A DNA stretch of 64,000 bases, from contig JAGFXX010000001.1 of NCBI GenBank assembly GCA_017599285.1, forward strand, positions 1,674,001-1,738,000, in the 5' to 3' direction. The notes beneath the pieces were generated by a model. That model was not told the DNA's origin and ran no database searches. It worked only from the letters and a program-made list of their open reading frames with translations. Below are positions 8,901-19,741 of this stretch, piece after piece. The stretch's first letter is position 1; each line of letters starts with the position of its first letter. This DNA is from Cereibacter azotoformans. Lineage in GTDB: Bacteria > Pseudomonadota > Alphaproteobacteria > Rhodobacterales > Rhodobacteraceae. The translations under genes and the position numbers were made by a program.

Positions 8901-9737
8901 TCAGAGCCACTCGCCGCGGATCATCTGGCGATAGACCTGTGCAAGCCAGCTGTCGCCCCGTGCTTCCATCGTCAGCCCGCGGCCGGTGAGCAGCCTGTAG
9001 CTGTCGTCGTAGAAGGGGCTGGAGCGGTAGTTGTGCCCGAGGATCGCCCCCGCCGTCTGGGCCTCGTTCGGCAGGCCGAGCGCGAGATAGCCTTCGACCA
9101 GCCGGTGCAGCGCCTCGGCCGTGTGGGTGGTGGTCTGGAAATCCTCGACCACGGTGCGGAAGCGGTTGATGGCCGCCGAATAGTGGCCGCGCTTGAGGTA
9201 GTAGCGGCCGATCTCCATCTCTTTCGCGGCGAGATGGTCGAAGGCAAGGTCGAACTTGAGGATCGCCGACTGCGCATATTCGCTGTCGGGATATTGCTCA
9301 ATCACCACGCGCAGCGCCTGCAGCGCCTGGAAGGTCAGGCCCTGGTCGCGGCCGACCTCGTCGATCTGGTCGTAGTAGGACAGGGCCAGAAGATACTGCG
9401 CATAGGCCGCATCCTCGTCGCCCGGGTAGAAGTCGAGGAACCGCTGGGCCGCGCCCCGCGCCTCTTCGTAGTTCTTGGCCTTGTGGTAGCTGTAGGCCTG
9501 CATGATCAGCGCGCGCTTGGCCCATTCCGTGTAGGGATAAAGCCGTTCCACCTCCGAGAAGTAGCGGATCGCGCGATCGGGCTTTGTCTGCGCCTCGAGT
9601 TCGTATTCGCCGCGCTGGTAGATCTGTTCGGCCGTGAAATTCTCGAGGGGCGGCTCTTTCTGGCTGCCACCGCCACAGCCGGTCAGAAGCGCGACACAGA
9701 GGGCCGTGCCGAGCATCCGCGCGCCAGACTTCACCAT
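8901..9737 (-). CDS. bamD: Outer-membrane assembly lipoprotein BamD (ComL)
   Basis: A 278-residue lipoprotein of the BAM complex, which folds beta-barrel proteins into the outer membrane. The signal peptide ends in a lipobox, LLTGC, at about residues 18-22, and the mature part is made of TPR-like repeats (IYQRGEYELEAQ, AIRYFSEVERLYPYTEW, ARGAAQRFLDFYPGDE). The ATG at 9737 follows AGAGGTAAG; a longer frame to 9806 would bury the signal peptide and is rejected. Located between lpxC, whose terminator precedes it, and recN. Confidence 0.94.
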   Translation of the reverse strand: MVKSGARMLGTALCVALLTGCGGGSQKEPPLENFTAEQIYQRGEYELEAQTKPDRAIRYFSEVERLYPYTEWAKRALIMQAYSYHKAKNYEEARGAAQRFLDFYPGDEDAAYAQYLLALSYYDQIDEVGRDQGLTFQALQALRVVIEQYPDSEYAQSAILKFDLAFDHLAAKEMEIGRYYLKRGHYSAAINRFRTVVEDFQTTTHTAEALHRLVEGYLALGLPNEAQTAGAILGHNYRSSPFYDDSYRLLTGRGLTMEARGDSWLAQVYRQMIRGEWL

Positions 9738-9808
9738 GTTCCGCTTACCTCTGCCCTCTGCCCTGCCGGGCCGGGGCCCGACAGCTGTTTGCCCGGTTCC
9801 TAGCACAG

Positions 9809-9841
9809 AAAAATCCGGGGCGCAAAACGCCTTTGCGCCCC
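9809..9841 (-). terminator. Intrinsic terminator after lpxC
   Basis: On the minus strand a 10-bp perfect stem (GGGGCGCAAA / TTTGCGCCCC, loop of 5) is followed after 4 nt by TTTTT. It lies 11 nt beyond the lpxC stop and separates lpxC from bamD-recN. Confidence 0.85.
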
Positions 9842-9851
9842 GTCGCCAGGA

Positions 9852-10772
9852 TCAGCGCAGTGCAGGAATGTCCGACCGATGGACGCCGACACCGGGCAGC
9901 TTGCAGCCCACCATCAGCCCGCAATCCACCAGACGGAAGGCCTCGCGGCGGGCGAAGAGCGCCCGCAGCAGCCGATTGGTCAGCGCATGGCCGGCGCGGA
10001 TGCCGGTGTAGCGGCCGATGATCGGGCCACCGGCCAGCGAAAGGTCGCCGAGCGCGTCGAGCATCTTGTGGCGCACCGGCTCGTCGGCGTGGCGCAGGCC
10101 GCCCGGCGAGAGGATGCGGTCGCCCTCGAACACGACGGCGTTCTCGAAGGTGCCGCCAAGGGCGAGACCGTTCGCCCGCATCGCATCCACATCCGCCTGG
10201 CGGCAGAAGGTGCGGCTGTCGCACAGTTCGCGCACGAAGGCGCCGTTGGCCATGTTCAGCGACTTTTCCTGACGGCCGATGGCGGTCTCGGCAAAGTCGA
10301 TCGAGAAGTCGATCTCGAACTCGTCGGCGGGCTCCAGCCGGGCGACGGCTTCGCCCTCGCGCACTTCCACCGGCTCGAGGATGCGGATCGCGCGCACCGG
10401 CTCGGCCTGCTCGCGGATGCCGCGGGCAAGGAAGGCCTCGACGAAGGGCACGGACGAGCCGTCGAGGATCGGAACCTCGGGGCCGTCGATCTCGATCAGA
10501 GCATTGTGGATGCCGCAGCCCGCAAGGGCCGCCATCACATGCTCGATGGTCGAGACGGTGACCCCGGACGGGTTGGCAATGAGCGTGCAGAGCCGCGACG
10601 GCACCACCGCATCCCAGCGCGCCGGGATCAGCGCATCGCCCGAGGTGATGTCAACGCGCCGGAACCAGATGCCGTAATCGGCCGAGGCGGGCTTGACGAC
10701 CATGCGGACAGGCTCGCCGGAATGGAGTCCGACCCCGGTGAATTTCGCTGCGGATTTCAAGGTGCACTGCAC
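9852..10772 (-). CDS. lpxC: UDP-3-O-acyl-N-acetylglucosamine deacetylase
   Basis: A 306-residue zinc deacetylase, the committed step of lipid A synthesis. Zinc ligands are seen in IEHVMAALAG and in HKMLDALGDLSL; the N-terminal LKSAAKFTGVGLHSGEPV motif is diagnostic. I chose the GTG at 10772 because it gives the family length and has AAAGGA 8 nt upstream; an in-frame ATG at 10856 would add 28 unrelated residues. It follows ftsZ as in many dcw clusters, but a strong terminator at 10953-10979 makes it a separate unit here. Confidence 0.95.
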   Translation of the reverse strand: MQCTLKSAAKFTGVGLHSGEPVRMVVKPASADYGIWFRRVDITSGDALIPARWDAVVPSRLCTLIANPSGVTVSTIEHVMAALAGCGIHNALIEIDGPEVPILDGSSVPFVEAFLARGIREQAEPVRAIRILEPVEVREGEAVARLEPADEFEIDFSIDFAETAIGRQEKSLNMANGAFVRELCDSRTFCRQADVDAMRANGLALGGTFENAVVFEGDRILSPGGLRHADEPVRHKMLDALGDLSLAGGPIIGRYTGIRAGHALTNRLLRALFARREAFRLVDCGLMVGCKLPGVGVHRSDIPALR

Positions 10773-10952
10773 GGCCTGGTTCCTTTCCGGCTTGTGATCC
10801 GGTTCTCGCCGACGGCTCGGGTCCGTCTTGCCATCGTGAGTTAAGATGTCGCGCATTTCTTCTCAATTCACTCTTTGTGACCGGATGTAACACAGGGCCG
10901 CCTTTTCCGTAGAGAAAGCCAACGCCGCCAGCAAGCCTTTGATTTTCCAAAT

Positions 10953-10979
10953 AAAAAGGCCCGGACAAGCCGGGCCTTT
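10953..10979 (-). terminator. Intrinsic terminator after ftsZ (end of the dcw cluster)
   Basis: Minus-strand stem AAAGGCCCGG / CCGGGCCTTT (10 bp, 5-nt loop) running into TTTTTATTT. It lies 22 nt past the ftsZ stop and closes the dcw transcript before lpxC. Confidence 0.92.
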
Positions 10980-11000
10980 CAAAAGAGAGATGTGAACGGA

Positions 11001-12656
11001 TCAGTTTGCCTGGCGCCGCAGGAAGGCCGGGATCTCGATCCGCTCCTGATCGGCGGACAGCTCCGGCTCGTCCTCGTAGGTGGTCACCGGCGGCTGCGGA
11101 CGCGACGGTTGCACCCGCGGCTCGGGCTGCTGCTCGCCGTGCCCAGCCATCCGGTTGATGAGCGAGCCGATGCCGAACCGCGGCTTCTCGGCCGAGGCGG
11201 CGGCCGCCGGACGCGGAGCCTGCGCCGCGGGACGATTGAGGCCCGCAGCCATGCTGGGACGGCTCTGGGCGGGGTTCTTGTTCACCGCGGCCTGAAGGCG
11301 GGCGAGCGCCTCGGGCGAGGGCTGGCCGGGCGCGCGCGGACGGGGCGCCACATAGGCGGCCGCATCCTGTTCGTGCACGTTGGTCGCGCGCGGCTGGGCT
11401 TGCGGCTGCGGGCGGTAGGCCGGCGGCGGCAGCTCGTCCTCATCGGCGTAGTGGTCCGACTCATACGGCCGGTTGGCCGAGGGATCGAAGTGGTTGGCCA
11501 TCGGCTCGGGCGCCGGCTGCGGCGCGGCCGGCTGGGGTGCGGGCTGCGGGGCCACGGGGGCGGCGGCAACAGGCTGCGGCGCCTCGCGGCGCGGAGCGGG
11601 CTGCGGCGCCGGCTCGGGCGCCGAGAAGCTGGCCGGAAGCGGCGCGGCCATCGAGCGGCGCGGCACCGGCATGTCCAGCGCGGGTTTGGTCGCGTCGATG
11701 CCGGTCGCCACGACCGAAACCCGGATCATGCCTTCCATCGAGGTGTCGAGAGTCGAGCCGACGATGATGTTGGCGTCCGAATCCACCTTCTCGCGGATGA
11801 CGTTCGCCGCCTCGTCCAGTTCGAACAGCGTGAGGTCGTAGCCGCCGGTGATGTTGATGAGCACACCCTTGGCGCCATTGAGGCTGATCTCGTCGAGGAG
11901 CGGGTTCGCGATGGCCTTCTCGGCCGCCTGAAGGGCGCGGTCCTCGCCCATGGCCTCGCCCGTGCCCATCATGGCCTTGCCCATCTCGTCCATCACGGCG
12001 CGCACGTCGGCGAAGTCGAGGTTGATCAGGCCCGGCCGCACCATCAGGTCGGTCACGCCCTTCACACCCTGATAGAGCACGTCGTCGGCCATGGCGAAGG
12101 CCTCGGTGAAGGTGGTGCGCTCGTTGGCCAGACGGAACAGGTTCTGGTTCGGGATGATGATCAGCGTATCGACCACCTTCTGCAGCGCGTCGATGCCATC
12201 CTCGGCCTGACGCATCCGCTTGGCGCCCTCGAACTGGAAGGGCTTGGTCACGACGCCCACGGTCAGCACGCCCAGCTCGCGCGCGGCCTGCGCGATGATC
12301 GGGGCGGCGCCGGTGCCGGTGCCGCCGCCCATGCCGGCGGTGATGAAGCACATGTGCGCGCCGGCGAGGTGATCGACGATCTCTTCGATCGTTTCTTCGG
12401 CCGCGGCGGCGCCAACCGACGGACGAGCGCCCGCGCCGAGCCCCTCGGTGACCTTCACGCCCATCTGGATCTTCGAGGTCGCGCGGCTCTGCTGAAGGGC
12501 TTGCGCGTCGGTGTTCGCCACGACGAACTCGACCCCCTCCAGCTGCTGCTCGATCATGTTGTTGACGGCATTGCCGCCGGCACCGCCCACACCGAACACG
12601 GTGATGCGCGGCTTCAGCTCTTCACGCGAGTTGTTCATCATGAGGTTGAGTGCCAT
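11001..12656 (-). CDS. ftsZ: Cell division GTPase FtsZ, with a long linker
   Basis: Tubulin-like GTPase that forms the division ring. The GTP-binding motif GGGTGTG lies near residue 108, with the T7 synergy loop NLDFADV further on; the globular part ends near residue 315. It then has about 220 residues of proline/alanine/glutamine-rich linker and ends in a C-terminal peptide, [13 protein letters not shown], that binds FtsA. At 551 residues it is far longer than the E. coli protein (383) because of this linker, as in other Rhodobacterales. The ATG at 12656 has AGGCGGA 8 nt upstream; a TTG at 12662 is possible but less likely. Confidence 0.97.
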   Translation of the reverse strand: MALNLMMNNSREELKPRITVFGVGGAGGNAVNNMIEQQLEGVEFVVANTDAQALQQSRATSKIQMGVKVTEGLGAGARPSVGAAAAEETIEEIVDHLAGAHMCFITAGMGGGTGTGAAPIIAQAARELGVLTVGVVTKPFQFEGAKRMRQAEDGIDALQKVVDTLIIIPNQNLFRLANERTTFTEAFAMADDVLYQGVKGVTDLMVRPGLINLDFADVRAVMDEMGKAMMGTGEAMGEDRALQAAEKAIANPLLDEISLNGAKGVLINITGGYDLTLFELDEAANVIREKVDSDANIIVGSTLDTSMEGMIRVSVVATGIDATKPALDMPVPRRSMAAPLPASFSAPEPAPQPAPRREAPQPVAAAPVAPQPAPQPAAPQPAPEPMANHFDPSANRPYESDHYADEDELPPPAYRPQPQAQPRATNVHEQDAAAYVAPRPRAPGQPSPEALARLQAAVNKNPAQSRPSMAAGLNRPAAQAPRPAAAASAEKPRFGIGSLINRMAGHGEQQPEPRVQPSRPQPPVTTYEDEPELSADQERIEIPAFLRRQAN

Positions 12657-12768
12657 TGCCAATCCGCCTGCTTGTTGTCCCTCGGCGCGTTCAGCAGCGC
12701 GCCCTTTTCCGCATTAGACCGAACCTTACCGGCAGACGCCGGAGTCGTCATCAAAAAAAGGCAAATCA

Positions 12769-12783
12769 CCCACAAAATGTGGG
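12769..12783 (-). promoter_or_regulatory. Small hairpin and T-run between ftsA and ftsZ
   Basis: In the 179-nt ftsA-ftsZ gap the minus strand has CCCACA-ttt-TGTGGG (6-bp stem), then TGATTTGCC, then TTTTTTT. It resembles a weak terminator or attenuator that would separate ftsZ levels from upstream genes, or the region may house an ftsZ promoter. Strength cannot be judged by eye. Confidence 0.4.
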
Positions 12784-12835
12784 AGAAGCAAGCCCCGCAT
12801 AAGCGGTATTTCGCTGAGAACGCAGGATCTGGGGG

Positions 12836-14170
12836 TTACCAGTTGTCCTTGAACCATTTGATCGCCCTCCGAAGCGAACGGGCCGGGTAACGCTCTGCCG
12901 GGATCTCGAAATCCCACCACTCGTCCTGCGGATGGGCCGCAAAGAGGCACAGCCCCACGGCCGAGGAAAAGCCGGGCCCGGTGACCTGCTGGGGCAGGCC
13001 CTGCACCCGGAGCGGACGGCCCAGGCGCACGCGCTGACCGAGGATGCGCGCGGCCAGTCCGTCGAGGCCTGGGATCTGGCTGCCGCCGCCGGTGATCACG
13101 ATCTGCTGGCTCGGCAGATGCTCGAAGCCCGCGGCGTCGAGGCGCGCGCGCGCCTCCTCGAGGATCTCCTCGACGCGCGGGCGCATGATGCCGATCAGCT
13201 CGGCGCGGCTCACGGTGCGGCGATCCTTGTCCCAGTCGCCGGTGTCGGCGCCGATGTCGATCATCTCGCGGTCGTCCATGCCGGTGGCCACCACGCCGCC
13301 GTGCAGGGTCTTGATCTTCTCGGCGGTGGCCAGCGGCACCTGCAGGCCCTTGGAAATGTCCGACGTCACATGATCGCCCCCCATGCGGACCGAGTCGGCG
13401 AAGATCATGTGCTTCTTGATGAAGATCGAGATGCCGGTCGCGCCGCCGCCCATGTCGATGCAGGCGGCACCCAGTTCCTGCTCGTCCTCGACAAGGCTCG
13501 AGATGCCCGAGACGTAAGCCGACGAGGCGATGCCGGCCAGTTCCAGGTCGCACCGCTTGATGCAGTGCAGCAGGTTCTGGATCGCATCGGCCTCGACGGT
13601 GAGGAGGTGCATGTCCACCGCCAGCCGGTTGCCGATCTGACCGCGCGGATCGCCGAGCCCGGTGCGGTGGTCGAGCGCGAAGTTCACGGGCTGGGCGTGC
13701 AGCACCTCGCGCCCCGGCCCGAAATCGGGCACGTCGCAGGCGGCCATGACACGGGCCACATCCTGCTCGGTCACGACCGAATCCTGCAACTCCCACTCGC
13801 CGGCCAGCCCGTAGCTGCGCGGATCGGCCCCGGCAAAGCAGGCGATGACGTGATCCACCCGGACGTTCGCCATCTTCTGCGCCGCCTGAACCGCGGTGCG
13901 GATCGCGCGCTCGGTCTCGTTCATCACCGAGATCTCGCCGAAATGCACCCCGCGCGAGCGGGTGGTGGCCGCGCCGATCACCCGGAACGAGGATTGGCCG
14001 GCCATCGGGCCCACCCCGTCATGTTCCCGCAGCCGGTCGGGCCCGTCGAAGCGCAGGATGAGGCAGGTGATCTTGGACGAGCCCACATCGAGGATCGCGA
14101 TCACCCCCCGCTGCATCGCGGCTCGGCGCATGTTCCGCATCGCGCGCTGGGACTGGTAGAGATCGGTCAT
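12836..14170 (-). CDS. ftsA: Cell division protein FtsA
   Basis: A 444-residue actin-family ATPase that tethers FtsZ to the membrane and recruits later divisome proteins. Actin-fold phosphate loops are seen in AILDVGSSKITCLIL and in the ACIDMGGGATGISIF segment; VVITGGGSQIPGL is the adenosine loop. The C-terminal RRAIKWFKDNW is the expected amphipathic membrane-targeting helix. It overlaps ftsQ by an ATGA (start 14170). Confidence 0.96.
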   Translation of the reverse strand: MTDLYQSQRAMRNMRRAAMQRGVIAILDVGSSKITCLILRFDGPDRLREHDGVGPMAGQSSFRVIGAATTRSRGVHFGEISVMNETERAIRTAVQAAQKMANVRVDHVIACFAGADPRSYGLAGEWELQDSVVTEQDVARVMAACDVPDFGPGREVLHAQPVNFALDHRTGLGDPRGQIGNRLAVDMHLLTVEADAIQNLLHCIKRCDLELAGIASSAYVSGISSLVEDEQELGAACIDMGGGATGISIFIKKHMIFADSVRMGGDHVTSDISKGLQVPLATAEKIKTLHGGVVATGMDDREMIDIGADTGDWDKDRRTVSRAELIGIMRPRVEEILEEARARLDAAGFEHLPSQQIVITGGGSQIPGLDGLAARILGQRVRLGRPLRVQGLPQQVTGPGFSSAVGLCLFAAHPQDEWWDFEIPAERYPARSLRRAIKWFKDNW

Positions 14171-15096
14171 AGGTCGCTTCCACTTGTATCAATGCCCCGC
14201 GCGCGGCGGACTTCCCGCAGTGCGTAGGGCGCAAGCCGCAGCACGGGACGGTCCTTGATGCGCAGGTCGACGGAAATCACGTCGCGGTCCAGCAGATCCT
14301 CGGCCTCGTCGAGCGCGATCATCCGCTCGACGGCCGCCACGGGATCCTCGACGGGCAGCAGAACGCGCTGCCCGCGGTCGAGCACGATGTCCCAGCGCCG
14401 CTCGCCCATGCGGACGAGCCCGCGGACCCGGTTCAGGATCGGGCGCGCGGCGGACAGGATCTCGAGCGCCTCGGGCACGGCGCGCTCGGCCCCCTCGCCC
14501 GCGATCACGGCCAGATCGGCGCGCTCGCTGCGGAAGGCGAGATCGTCCACCCGCCGGCCGGTCTCGTCGAGCAGCACGAGATTTGCGGCCCGGCGCCAGA
14601 TGATCGCCGGCTCGCGCTCGGTCACCCGCACCTCGAGCACCCCGCCCGAGCGCACGCGCACATCGGCCTGAGCCACCGCGTCGATGCTCTCGATCCGGGC
14701 GCGGGCGGCGGTCAGGTCGATGTCGAACGAGCTGAGCGGCAGCTTGAGCGCCAGCGTCGCGCGGATGCGGTCCGACAGTTCGGGCGAGGCCCCATCGACG
14801 GAGAGCAGCGTCACCATGAACTCGGGGCGCTGCTGGAAGCTGTCCACCAGCCCGGTGAAGGACCCCGCGATGGCGGCGCGGCGGTCGGCGCTGGCGAAGA
14901 TCAGCGCGATCACCAGAACGACGCCGAGGATGGGCAGGCCCACGCGCAGCGAGGTGCGGAACAGCGGCGTGAGCCAGAGCCGCTGCGCGCGATAGGCCCA
15001 GCGCGAGGGCGCGGGATCGCGGCGCGCGGGGTCGCGGCGCGGCGGCGGGGCGCCTCTGGGATCGCGTCGGCCGGGCGGGAAGCTCAACGATTGCAC
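14167..15096 (-). CDS. ftsQ: Cell division protein FtsQ
   Basis: A 309-residue bitopic inner-membrane protein of the divisome core (FtsQLB). It has a proline/arginine-rich cytoplasmic N-terminus, one membrane segment at about residues 52-70 and a periplasmic POTRA plus beta domain ([34 protein letters not shown]). I chose the GTG at 15096: it has GGAGGA 6 nt upstream and overlaps the end of ddl by 13 nt, while a longer frame reaching 15246 runs inside ddl. Confidence 0.92.
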   Translation of the reverse strand: MQSLSFPPGRRDPRGAPPPRRDPARRDPAPSRWAYRAQRLWLTPLFRTSLRVGLPILGVVLVIALIFASADRRAAIAGSFTGLVDSFQQRPEFMVTLLSVDGASPELSDRIRATLALKLPLSSFDIDLTAARARIESIDAVAQADVRVRSGGVLEVRVTEREPAIIWRRAANLVLLDETGRRVDDLAFRSERADLAVIAGEGAERAVPEALEILSAARPILNRVRGLVRMGERRWDIVLDRGQRVLLPVEDPVAAVERMIALDEAEDLLDRDVISVDLRIKDRPVLRLAPYALREVRRARGIDTSGSDL

Positions 15097-16007
15097 GAGG
15101 CGTCCTCCACCATCCAGGCGCAGAACTCGGGGAAGGAGAGGCCGCAATGGGCCGCCTGCTCGGGCGAGAGCGAGGTGGGCGTCATGCCCGGCTGGGTGTT
15201 GGTCTCGAGCAGGATCAGCCCCTCGGCCCCGCGCGACTCGTCCCACCGCAGGTCCGACCGCGAGATGCCCCGGCAGCCGAGCGCGCGATGGGCGCGCAGC
15301 GCGATGTCGAGGCAGGCGTCCGTGATTTCCGCGGGAAGCTCGGCCGGAACGACATGGCGCGACCCGCCGGGGCGGTACTTGGCGTCGTAGTCATACCAGC
15401 CGTCGGTCACGATGTCGGTCACCGCAAGCGCCCGGTCGCCCATCACGGTGACGGTCAGCTCGCGTCCCGGAATGTAGGTCTCGACCATCAGATCCCGCGG
15501 CATGTCGGGCGCGAGGCGGGGCGGACCGTTGGCATCCGCCTGCACGATATAGACCCCCACCGAGGACCCTTCGCAGTTCGGCTTGACCACATAGGGCGGC
15601 GGCAGGACATGGCCTGCCTGCACCTCGTCGGGGGTGGCGATGACGCTCTGCGTGACGGGCAGGCCGGCCGCGGCAAAGACTTCCTTCGCGCGGGCCTTGT
15701 CCATCGCCAGCGCCGAGGCCAGCACGCCGGAATGGGTGTAGGGAATGCGGAGCCACTCGAGCAGGCCCTGCACGCAGCCATCCTCGCCCCAGCGGCCGTG
15801 GAGCGCGTTGAAGACCGCATCGGGCTGCACTTCGGCAAGCGCGCGGGCGAGGTCGGGGCCGGCATCGACCTCCGTCACCTCATAGCCTGCGTCCCTCAGG
15901 GCCGCGCTGCACGAATGACCCGACGAAAGCGACACCTCGCGCTCGGACGAGGTCCCACCCATCAGCACAGCAACCCTGGGGAACGTCCTGCCGGACCGTC
16001 CCGCCAT
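15084..16007 (-). CDS. ddl: D-alanine--D-alanine ligase
   Basis: A 307-residue ATP-grasp ligase producing the D-Ala-D-Ala dipeptide used by Mur[16 protein letters not shown] at the N-terminus, [16 protein letters not shown] and the metal-binding [11 protein letters not shown] are typical. It sits between murB and ftsQ in the usual dcw place, and its end overlaps ftsQ. The 38-nt gap to murB lies beside an unusually AT-rich stretch that could hold a promoter. Confidence 0.96.
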   Translation of the reverse strand: MAGRSGRTFPRVAVLMGGTSSEREVSLSSGHSCSAALRDAGYEVTEVDAGPDLARALAEVQPDAVFNALHGRWGEDGCVQGLLEWLRIPYTHSGVLASALAMDKARAKEVFAAAGLPVTQSVIATPDEVQAGHVLPPPYVVKPNCEGSSVGVYIVQADANGPPRLAPDMPRDLMVETYIPGRELTVTVMGDRALAVTDIVTDGWYDYDAKYRPGGSRHVVPAELPAEITDACLDIALRAHRALGCRGISRSDLRWDESRGAEGLILLETNTQPGMTPTSLSPEQAAHCGLSFPEFCAWMVEDASCNR

Positions 16008-16045
16008 GTATCTTTCCGCCTCAGCCGCGTCCTGAAGACGCGTTA

Positions 16046-16972
16046 TTATTGTTTGTTAACGGGCTCTTCGCCGACCCGCATGATTTCCCACTGTAGCTCT
16101 ATTCCCGAGCTTTGGAAAACCCTTTTTATCACTTCCTCTCCCAAACCTTCGAGATCGGCCGCCGTGGCGCCGCCCGTGTTGATCAGGAAGTTCGAGTGCA
16201 TCTCGCTCATCTGCGCGCCACCGCGGCGCGCCCCGCGCATCCCGGCCTCGTCGATCAGCTTCCAGGCCTTCAACTCATGCGTGTCGTCGGCGCGGCCCGT
16301 GGAGGAGAATCCCGCCGGATTGCGGAAGGTGGAGCCCGCGCTCCGCTCCCGCGTGGGCTGGCTCGAATCACGCCGCGCGATCTGCTCGTCCATGCGGCGG
16401 GCCAGAGCGGCCGGATCGCCGGCGTCGGCCCGGAAGGTGGCCTCGACCAGCACCCAGCCCTCGGGCAGCCGGCTCTGGCGGTAGGCAAGGCCCAGATCGG
16501 CGGCCGGCAGCGTCACCGCCCTGCCCTCGCGCGTGATGGCCTGCACTTCGATCAGATGGTCGGCGACATAGCTGCCGTAGCAGCCCGCGTTCATCCGCAC
16601 CGCCCCGCCGATCGTGCCGGGAATCGTGCGCAGGAAGGTGAGGTCGCGCCCCGCCTCGGCCGCACGGCGCGCCACATGGGCATCGAGCGCGGCCGCTCCC
16701 GAGATCACGCGCTCGCCCTCGACCCGGATGCCGTTGAAACCGCGGCCCAAGCGGATCACCACCGCGCGCAGCCCCCCGTCGCGGACGATGAGGTTCGAGC
16801 CCACCCCCATCGGAAAGACCGGCACCGCCGGATCGAGCGCCGCGAGGAAGCCGGCCAGATCCTCTTCATCGGCCGGCTGAAACAGCCAGTCGGCCGGCCC
16901 GCCGACGCGAAGCCATGTCAGATCGGCAAGCGGGCGCCCCTCGGTGAGGGTGCCGCGGACGGGTGGCATCAT
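16046..16972 (-). CDS. murB: UDP-N-acetylenolpyruvoylglucosamine reductase
   Basis: A 308-residue FAD enzyme that reduces UDP-GlcNAc-enolpyruvate to UDP-MurNAc. The FAD-binding loop is [15 protein letters not shown] and the catalytic serine region is [16 protein letters not shown]-terminal [15 protein letters not shown] is typical of the type-II enzyme. Its ATG overlaps the DUF2484 stop. The last 30 or so codons use AT-rich codons (ATA, AAT, AAA, TTT) unlike the rest of the gene. Confidence 0.96.
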   Translation of the reverse strand: MMPPVRGTLTEGRPLADLTWLRVGGPADWLFQPADEEDLAGFLAALDPAVPVFPMGVGSNLIVRDGGLRAVVIRLGRGFNGIRVEGERVISGAAALDAHVARRAAEAGRDLTFLRTIPGTIGGAVRMNAGCYGSYVADHLIEVQAITREGRAVTLPAADLGLAYRQSRLPEGWVLVEATFRADAGDPAALARRMDEQIARRDSSQPTRERSAGSTFRNPAGFSSTGRADDTHELKAWKLIDEAGMRGARRGGAQMSEMHSNFLINTGGATAADLEGLGEEVIKRVFQSSGIELQWEIMRVGEEPVNKQ

Positions 16973-17229
16973 TCGGCATGCTCCGGCGGGCGACGACGCA
17001 GGCGGATCAGGAACCGGCCCACCGGCCAGTAGAGGCTGGCCGCGCCCAGGATCAGCGCCAGCATTCCCAAAACGGGCCCATGCCGGTAGGTCACCCAGCC
17101 GAGAAGCGGGATGCCCACCGCCACAAGCAGGGAAAGTCCGGTCCGGTGCAGGCGCACGGGCAGGTGCGCCGCCGCCAGCGCGGCCACCACCCAGAGTCCC
17201 GACAGGATAAGCGGCGCGCCCATCATCAC
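16969..17229 (-). CDS. DUF2484 small membrane protein
   Basis: An 86-residue protein of DUF2484, a family that I know only from Rhodobacterales dcw clusters between murC and murB. Three hydrophobic helices are visible (about residues 3-22, 30-46 and 50-70), then a basic tail. It may start at the GTG at 17229 or either ATG just after it. The stop overlaps murB in an ATGA, so it is translated with murB. Function is unknown; location suggests a role in envelope growth. Confidence 0.8.
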   Translation of the reverse strand: MMMGAPLILSGLWVVAALAAAHLPVRLHRTGLSLLVAVGIPLLGWVTYRHGPVLGMLALILGAASLYWPVGRFLIRLRRRPPEHAE

Positions 17230-17236
17230 CGGCGGC

Positions 17237-18649
17237 TCACGCCGCCCTCCCCATCAGCCGTGCGGGCAGGTTGTTGGCCCAGACCGAGATCGTGCCCGCC
17301 CCGAGGCACACGACCATGTCGCCCGGCCGGGCCTGCTCGCGCACCAGACGCTCGAGATCGTCCTCGCACAGGATGGCGCGTGCGTGGCGATGGCCGTGGG
17401 CGATCAGCCCCGCCACCAGATCGTCCCGGCTCGCCCCGGCGATCGGTGTCTCGCCCGCGGCATAGACCTCGGCGATGGCCACCACGTCGGCCTCGTTGAA
17501 GCAGGTGCAGAAGTCGTCGAACAGCGTGTGGAGCCGGCTGTAGCGGTGCGGCTGGTGCACCGCGATCACCCGCCCCTTCACCGCCTGCCGCGCCGCCCGG
17601 AGAACGGCGGCGATCTCGACCGGATGGTGGCCGTAATCGTCGATGATGGTCACGCCGCCCACCTCGCCCACCTTGGTGAAGCGCCGGTTGACGCCGCCAA
17701 AGGCCGCCAGCGCCTCGCGGATCTCGTCCTTCTTCATCCCGAGGTGCCGCGCCACGGCCACCGCCGCCAGCGCGTTCGAGACATTGTGGTCGCCCGGCAT
17801 CGGCAGCGTCATGCCCTCAATGAGGTGCCCCTCGCCTTCGCCCTGCAGCGCCACGTCGAAATGCGCGGTGCCGTTCTCGTAGCGCAGGTTGATCGCCCGC
17901 ACATCGGCCTGCGCGTTGAAGCCGAAGGTCACGATCCGCCGGTCGGTCACACGGCCGACCAGCGCCTGCACCTCGGGGTGATCGGTGCAGCAGACGGCGA
18001 GGCCGTAGAAGGGGATGTTGGTGACGAAGTCGTAAAAGCCCTTGCGCAGCGCGTCGAACGAGCCCCAGTGCTCCATATGCTCGGGGTCGATGTTGGTCAC
18101 GATGGCGATGGTGGCGGGCAGGCGGTTGAACGAGCCGTCCGATTCGTCGGCCTCGACCACCATCCATTCGCCGGCGCCCGCGCGCGCGTTCGAGCCGTAG
18201 GCGTGGATCACGCCGCCGTTGATGACGGTGGGATCAAAGCCGCCCTTGTCCAGAAGCGTCGCCACCATCGTCGTCGTCGTGGTCTTGCCGTGGGTGCCCG
18301 CGATCGCGATGTTCGAGCGCAGGCGCATCAGTTCCGCCAGCATCTCGGCGCGGCGCACTACGGGCAGGCCGCGGCGGCGGGCCTCCTCAAGCTCGGGGTT
18401 GCCCTTCTTGATCGCGGACGAGATCACCACCACCCCGGCGTCGCCCAGATTCTGGGCGCGCTGGCCCTCGAAGAAGGTGGCGCCCAGCGACACCAGCCGG
18501 TCGGTGATCTTCGAGGCCTTGGCGTCCGAGCCCTGCACGCGGTAGCCGAGCGTCATCAGCACCTCGGCGATCCCCGACATGCCGATGCCGCCGATGCCGA
18601 CGAAATGGATGGGGCCGAGTTCCCCCGGCAGCTTGGTTGCGGCGTTCAT
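17237..18649 (-). CDS. murC: UDP-N-acetylmuramate--L-alanine ligase
   Basis: A 470-residue Mur ligase adding L-Ala to UDP-MurNAc. The N-terminal glycine loop [15 protein letters not shown] and the ATP site GTHGKTTTT (near residue 118) are clear, with [10 protein letters not shown] and [10 protein letters not shown] further along. It overlaps murG by an ATGA-type junction (18646-18649). Length is normal. Confidence 0.97.
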   Translation of the reverse strand: MNAATKLPGELGPIHFVGIGGIGMSGIAEVLMTLGYRVQGSDAKASKITDRLVSLGATFFEGQRAQNLGDAGVVVISSAIKKGNPELEEARRRGLPVVRRAEMLAELMRLRSNIAIAGTHGKTTTTTMVATLLDKGGFDPTVINGGVIHAYGSNARAGAGEWMVVEADESDGSFNRLPATIAIVTNIDPEHMEHWGSFDALRKGFYDFVTNIPFYGLAVCCTDHPEVQALVGRVTDRRIVTFGFNAQADVRAINLRYENGTAHFDVALQGEGEGHLIEGMTLPMPGDHNVSNALAAVAVARHLGMKKDEIREALAAFGGVNRRFTKVGEVGGVTIIDDYGHHPVEIAAVLRAARQAVKGRVIAVHQPHRYSRLHTLFDDFCTCFNEADVVAIAEVYAAGETPIAGASRDDLVAGLIAHGHRHARAILCEDDLERLVREQARPGDMVVCLGAGTISVWANNLPARLMGRAA

Positions 18650-19740
18650 GTCTCTTTCCTTGCCAGATGCTCCACCACCTCGACCAGACGCTCGGTGGCA
18701 TCGGGGCGGCCGTGGGCCAGCGCATTGCGCGCCATCTGCCGGGCCGCCTCGGGCTGCGACAGCACCGCGGCGATGTGCTCCGAGAGCGAGCCGGGGTCAA
18801 GCGCCGATTCCGGGATGAGGATCGCGGCCTCGGCCTCGACGAGGCCGCGCGCGTTCGCGGTCTGGTGGTCGGCGGTGGCCGCCGCGAAGGGCACGAGGAT
18901 CGCGGGCCGGCCGATGATCGAGATGTCGGCCACCGACGAGGCGCCCGAGCGCGAGATCACCAGCTGCGCCTCGGACAGGCGGCGCGGGATGTCGGTGAAG
19001 AAGGTCTTCACCTCGGCCAGAAGCCCGGCCCGGTCGTAGGCTTCGGTCACGCGGGCGACATCCTCCTCGCGGGCCTGATGGGCAATGCGGAGATTGGCGA
19101 GGATCTCGCGCGGCAGGCGCGCGATGGCCTCGGGCACCACGTCCGACAGGATGCGCGCCCCTTGGCTGCCGCCGATGACGACGAGGCTCATCGGATAGTC
19201 GCCGGGCGCGATGTAGGGGGCCGCCGCCCGCTCGAGCACTGCGGCGCGCACGGGATTGCCGGTGTAATAGCCCTCGACCCCCTCGGGCAGATCGGTGGGC
19301 CAGGTGCCGCAGCAGACCGCATCCACCCGCGGCGCAAAGAGCCGGTTCACCCGGCCCAGCACCCCGTTCTGTTCATGGATCATCCGCGGCAGGCGGAGTG
19401 CGACGGCCGCCGACAGCGCGGGGATCGACGGATAGCCGCCGAAGCCCACCACCACCGCGGGCCGGTCGCGCAGGAAGCCCACGACGGCCGAGGCGACGCC
19501 TGCCGCGATGCGGGCCGGCACCAGCGCCCGGGCCAGCGCGCCGCCGCGCGCGAAGGTGGCCGAACTGACCTGGTCGATCTCGACCACATGGGGAAAGCCC
19601 CCGGCATAGCGGGCGCCGCGCGCGTCGGTGGACAGCTTCACGCGCCAGCCGCGGCGGACCATCGCCTCGGCCAGGGCCTGAGCAGGGAACATGTGCCCCC
19701 CCGTCCCTCCCGCCGCTATCAGGAGGAGCGGCTGGCCCAT
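18646..19740 (-). CDS. murG: UDP-GlcNAc--lipid I N-acetylglucosaminyltransferase
   Basis: A 364-residue peripheral membrane GT-B glycosyltransferase that turns lipid I into lipid II. Two glycine-rich loops are present: [12 protein letters not shown] at the N-terminus and [16 protein letters not shown] in the middle; [12 protein letters not shown] binds the donor. It starts 1 nt after the ftsW stop and overlaps murC. Confidence 0.97.
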   Translation of the reverse strand: MGQPLLLIAAGGTGGHMFPAQALAEAMVRRGWRVKLSTDARGARYAGGFPHVVEIDQVSSATFARGGALARALVPARIAAGVASAVVGFLRDRPAVVVGFGGYPSIPALSAAVALRLPRMIHEQNGVLGRVNRLFAPRVDAVCCGTWPTDLPEGVEGYYTGNPVRAAVLERAAAPYIAPGDYPMSLVVIGGSQGARILSDVVPEAIARLPREILANLRIAHQAREEDVARVTEAYDRAGLLAEVKTFFTDIPRRLSEAQLVISRSGASSVADISIIGRPAILVPFAAATADHQTANARGLVEAEAAILIPESALDPGSLSEHIAAVLSQPEAARQMARNALAHGRPDATERLVEVVEHLARKET

Positions 19741-19741
19741 G

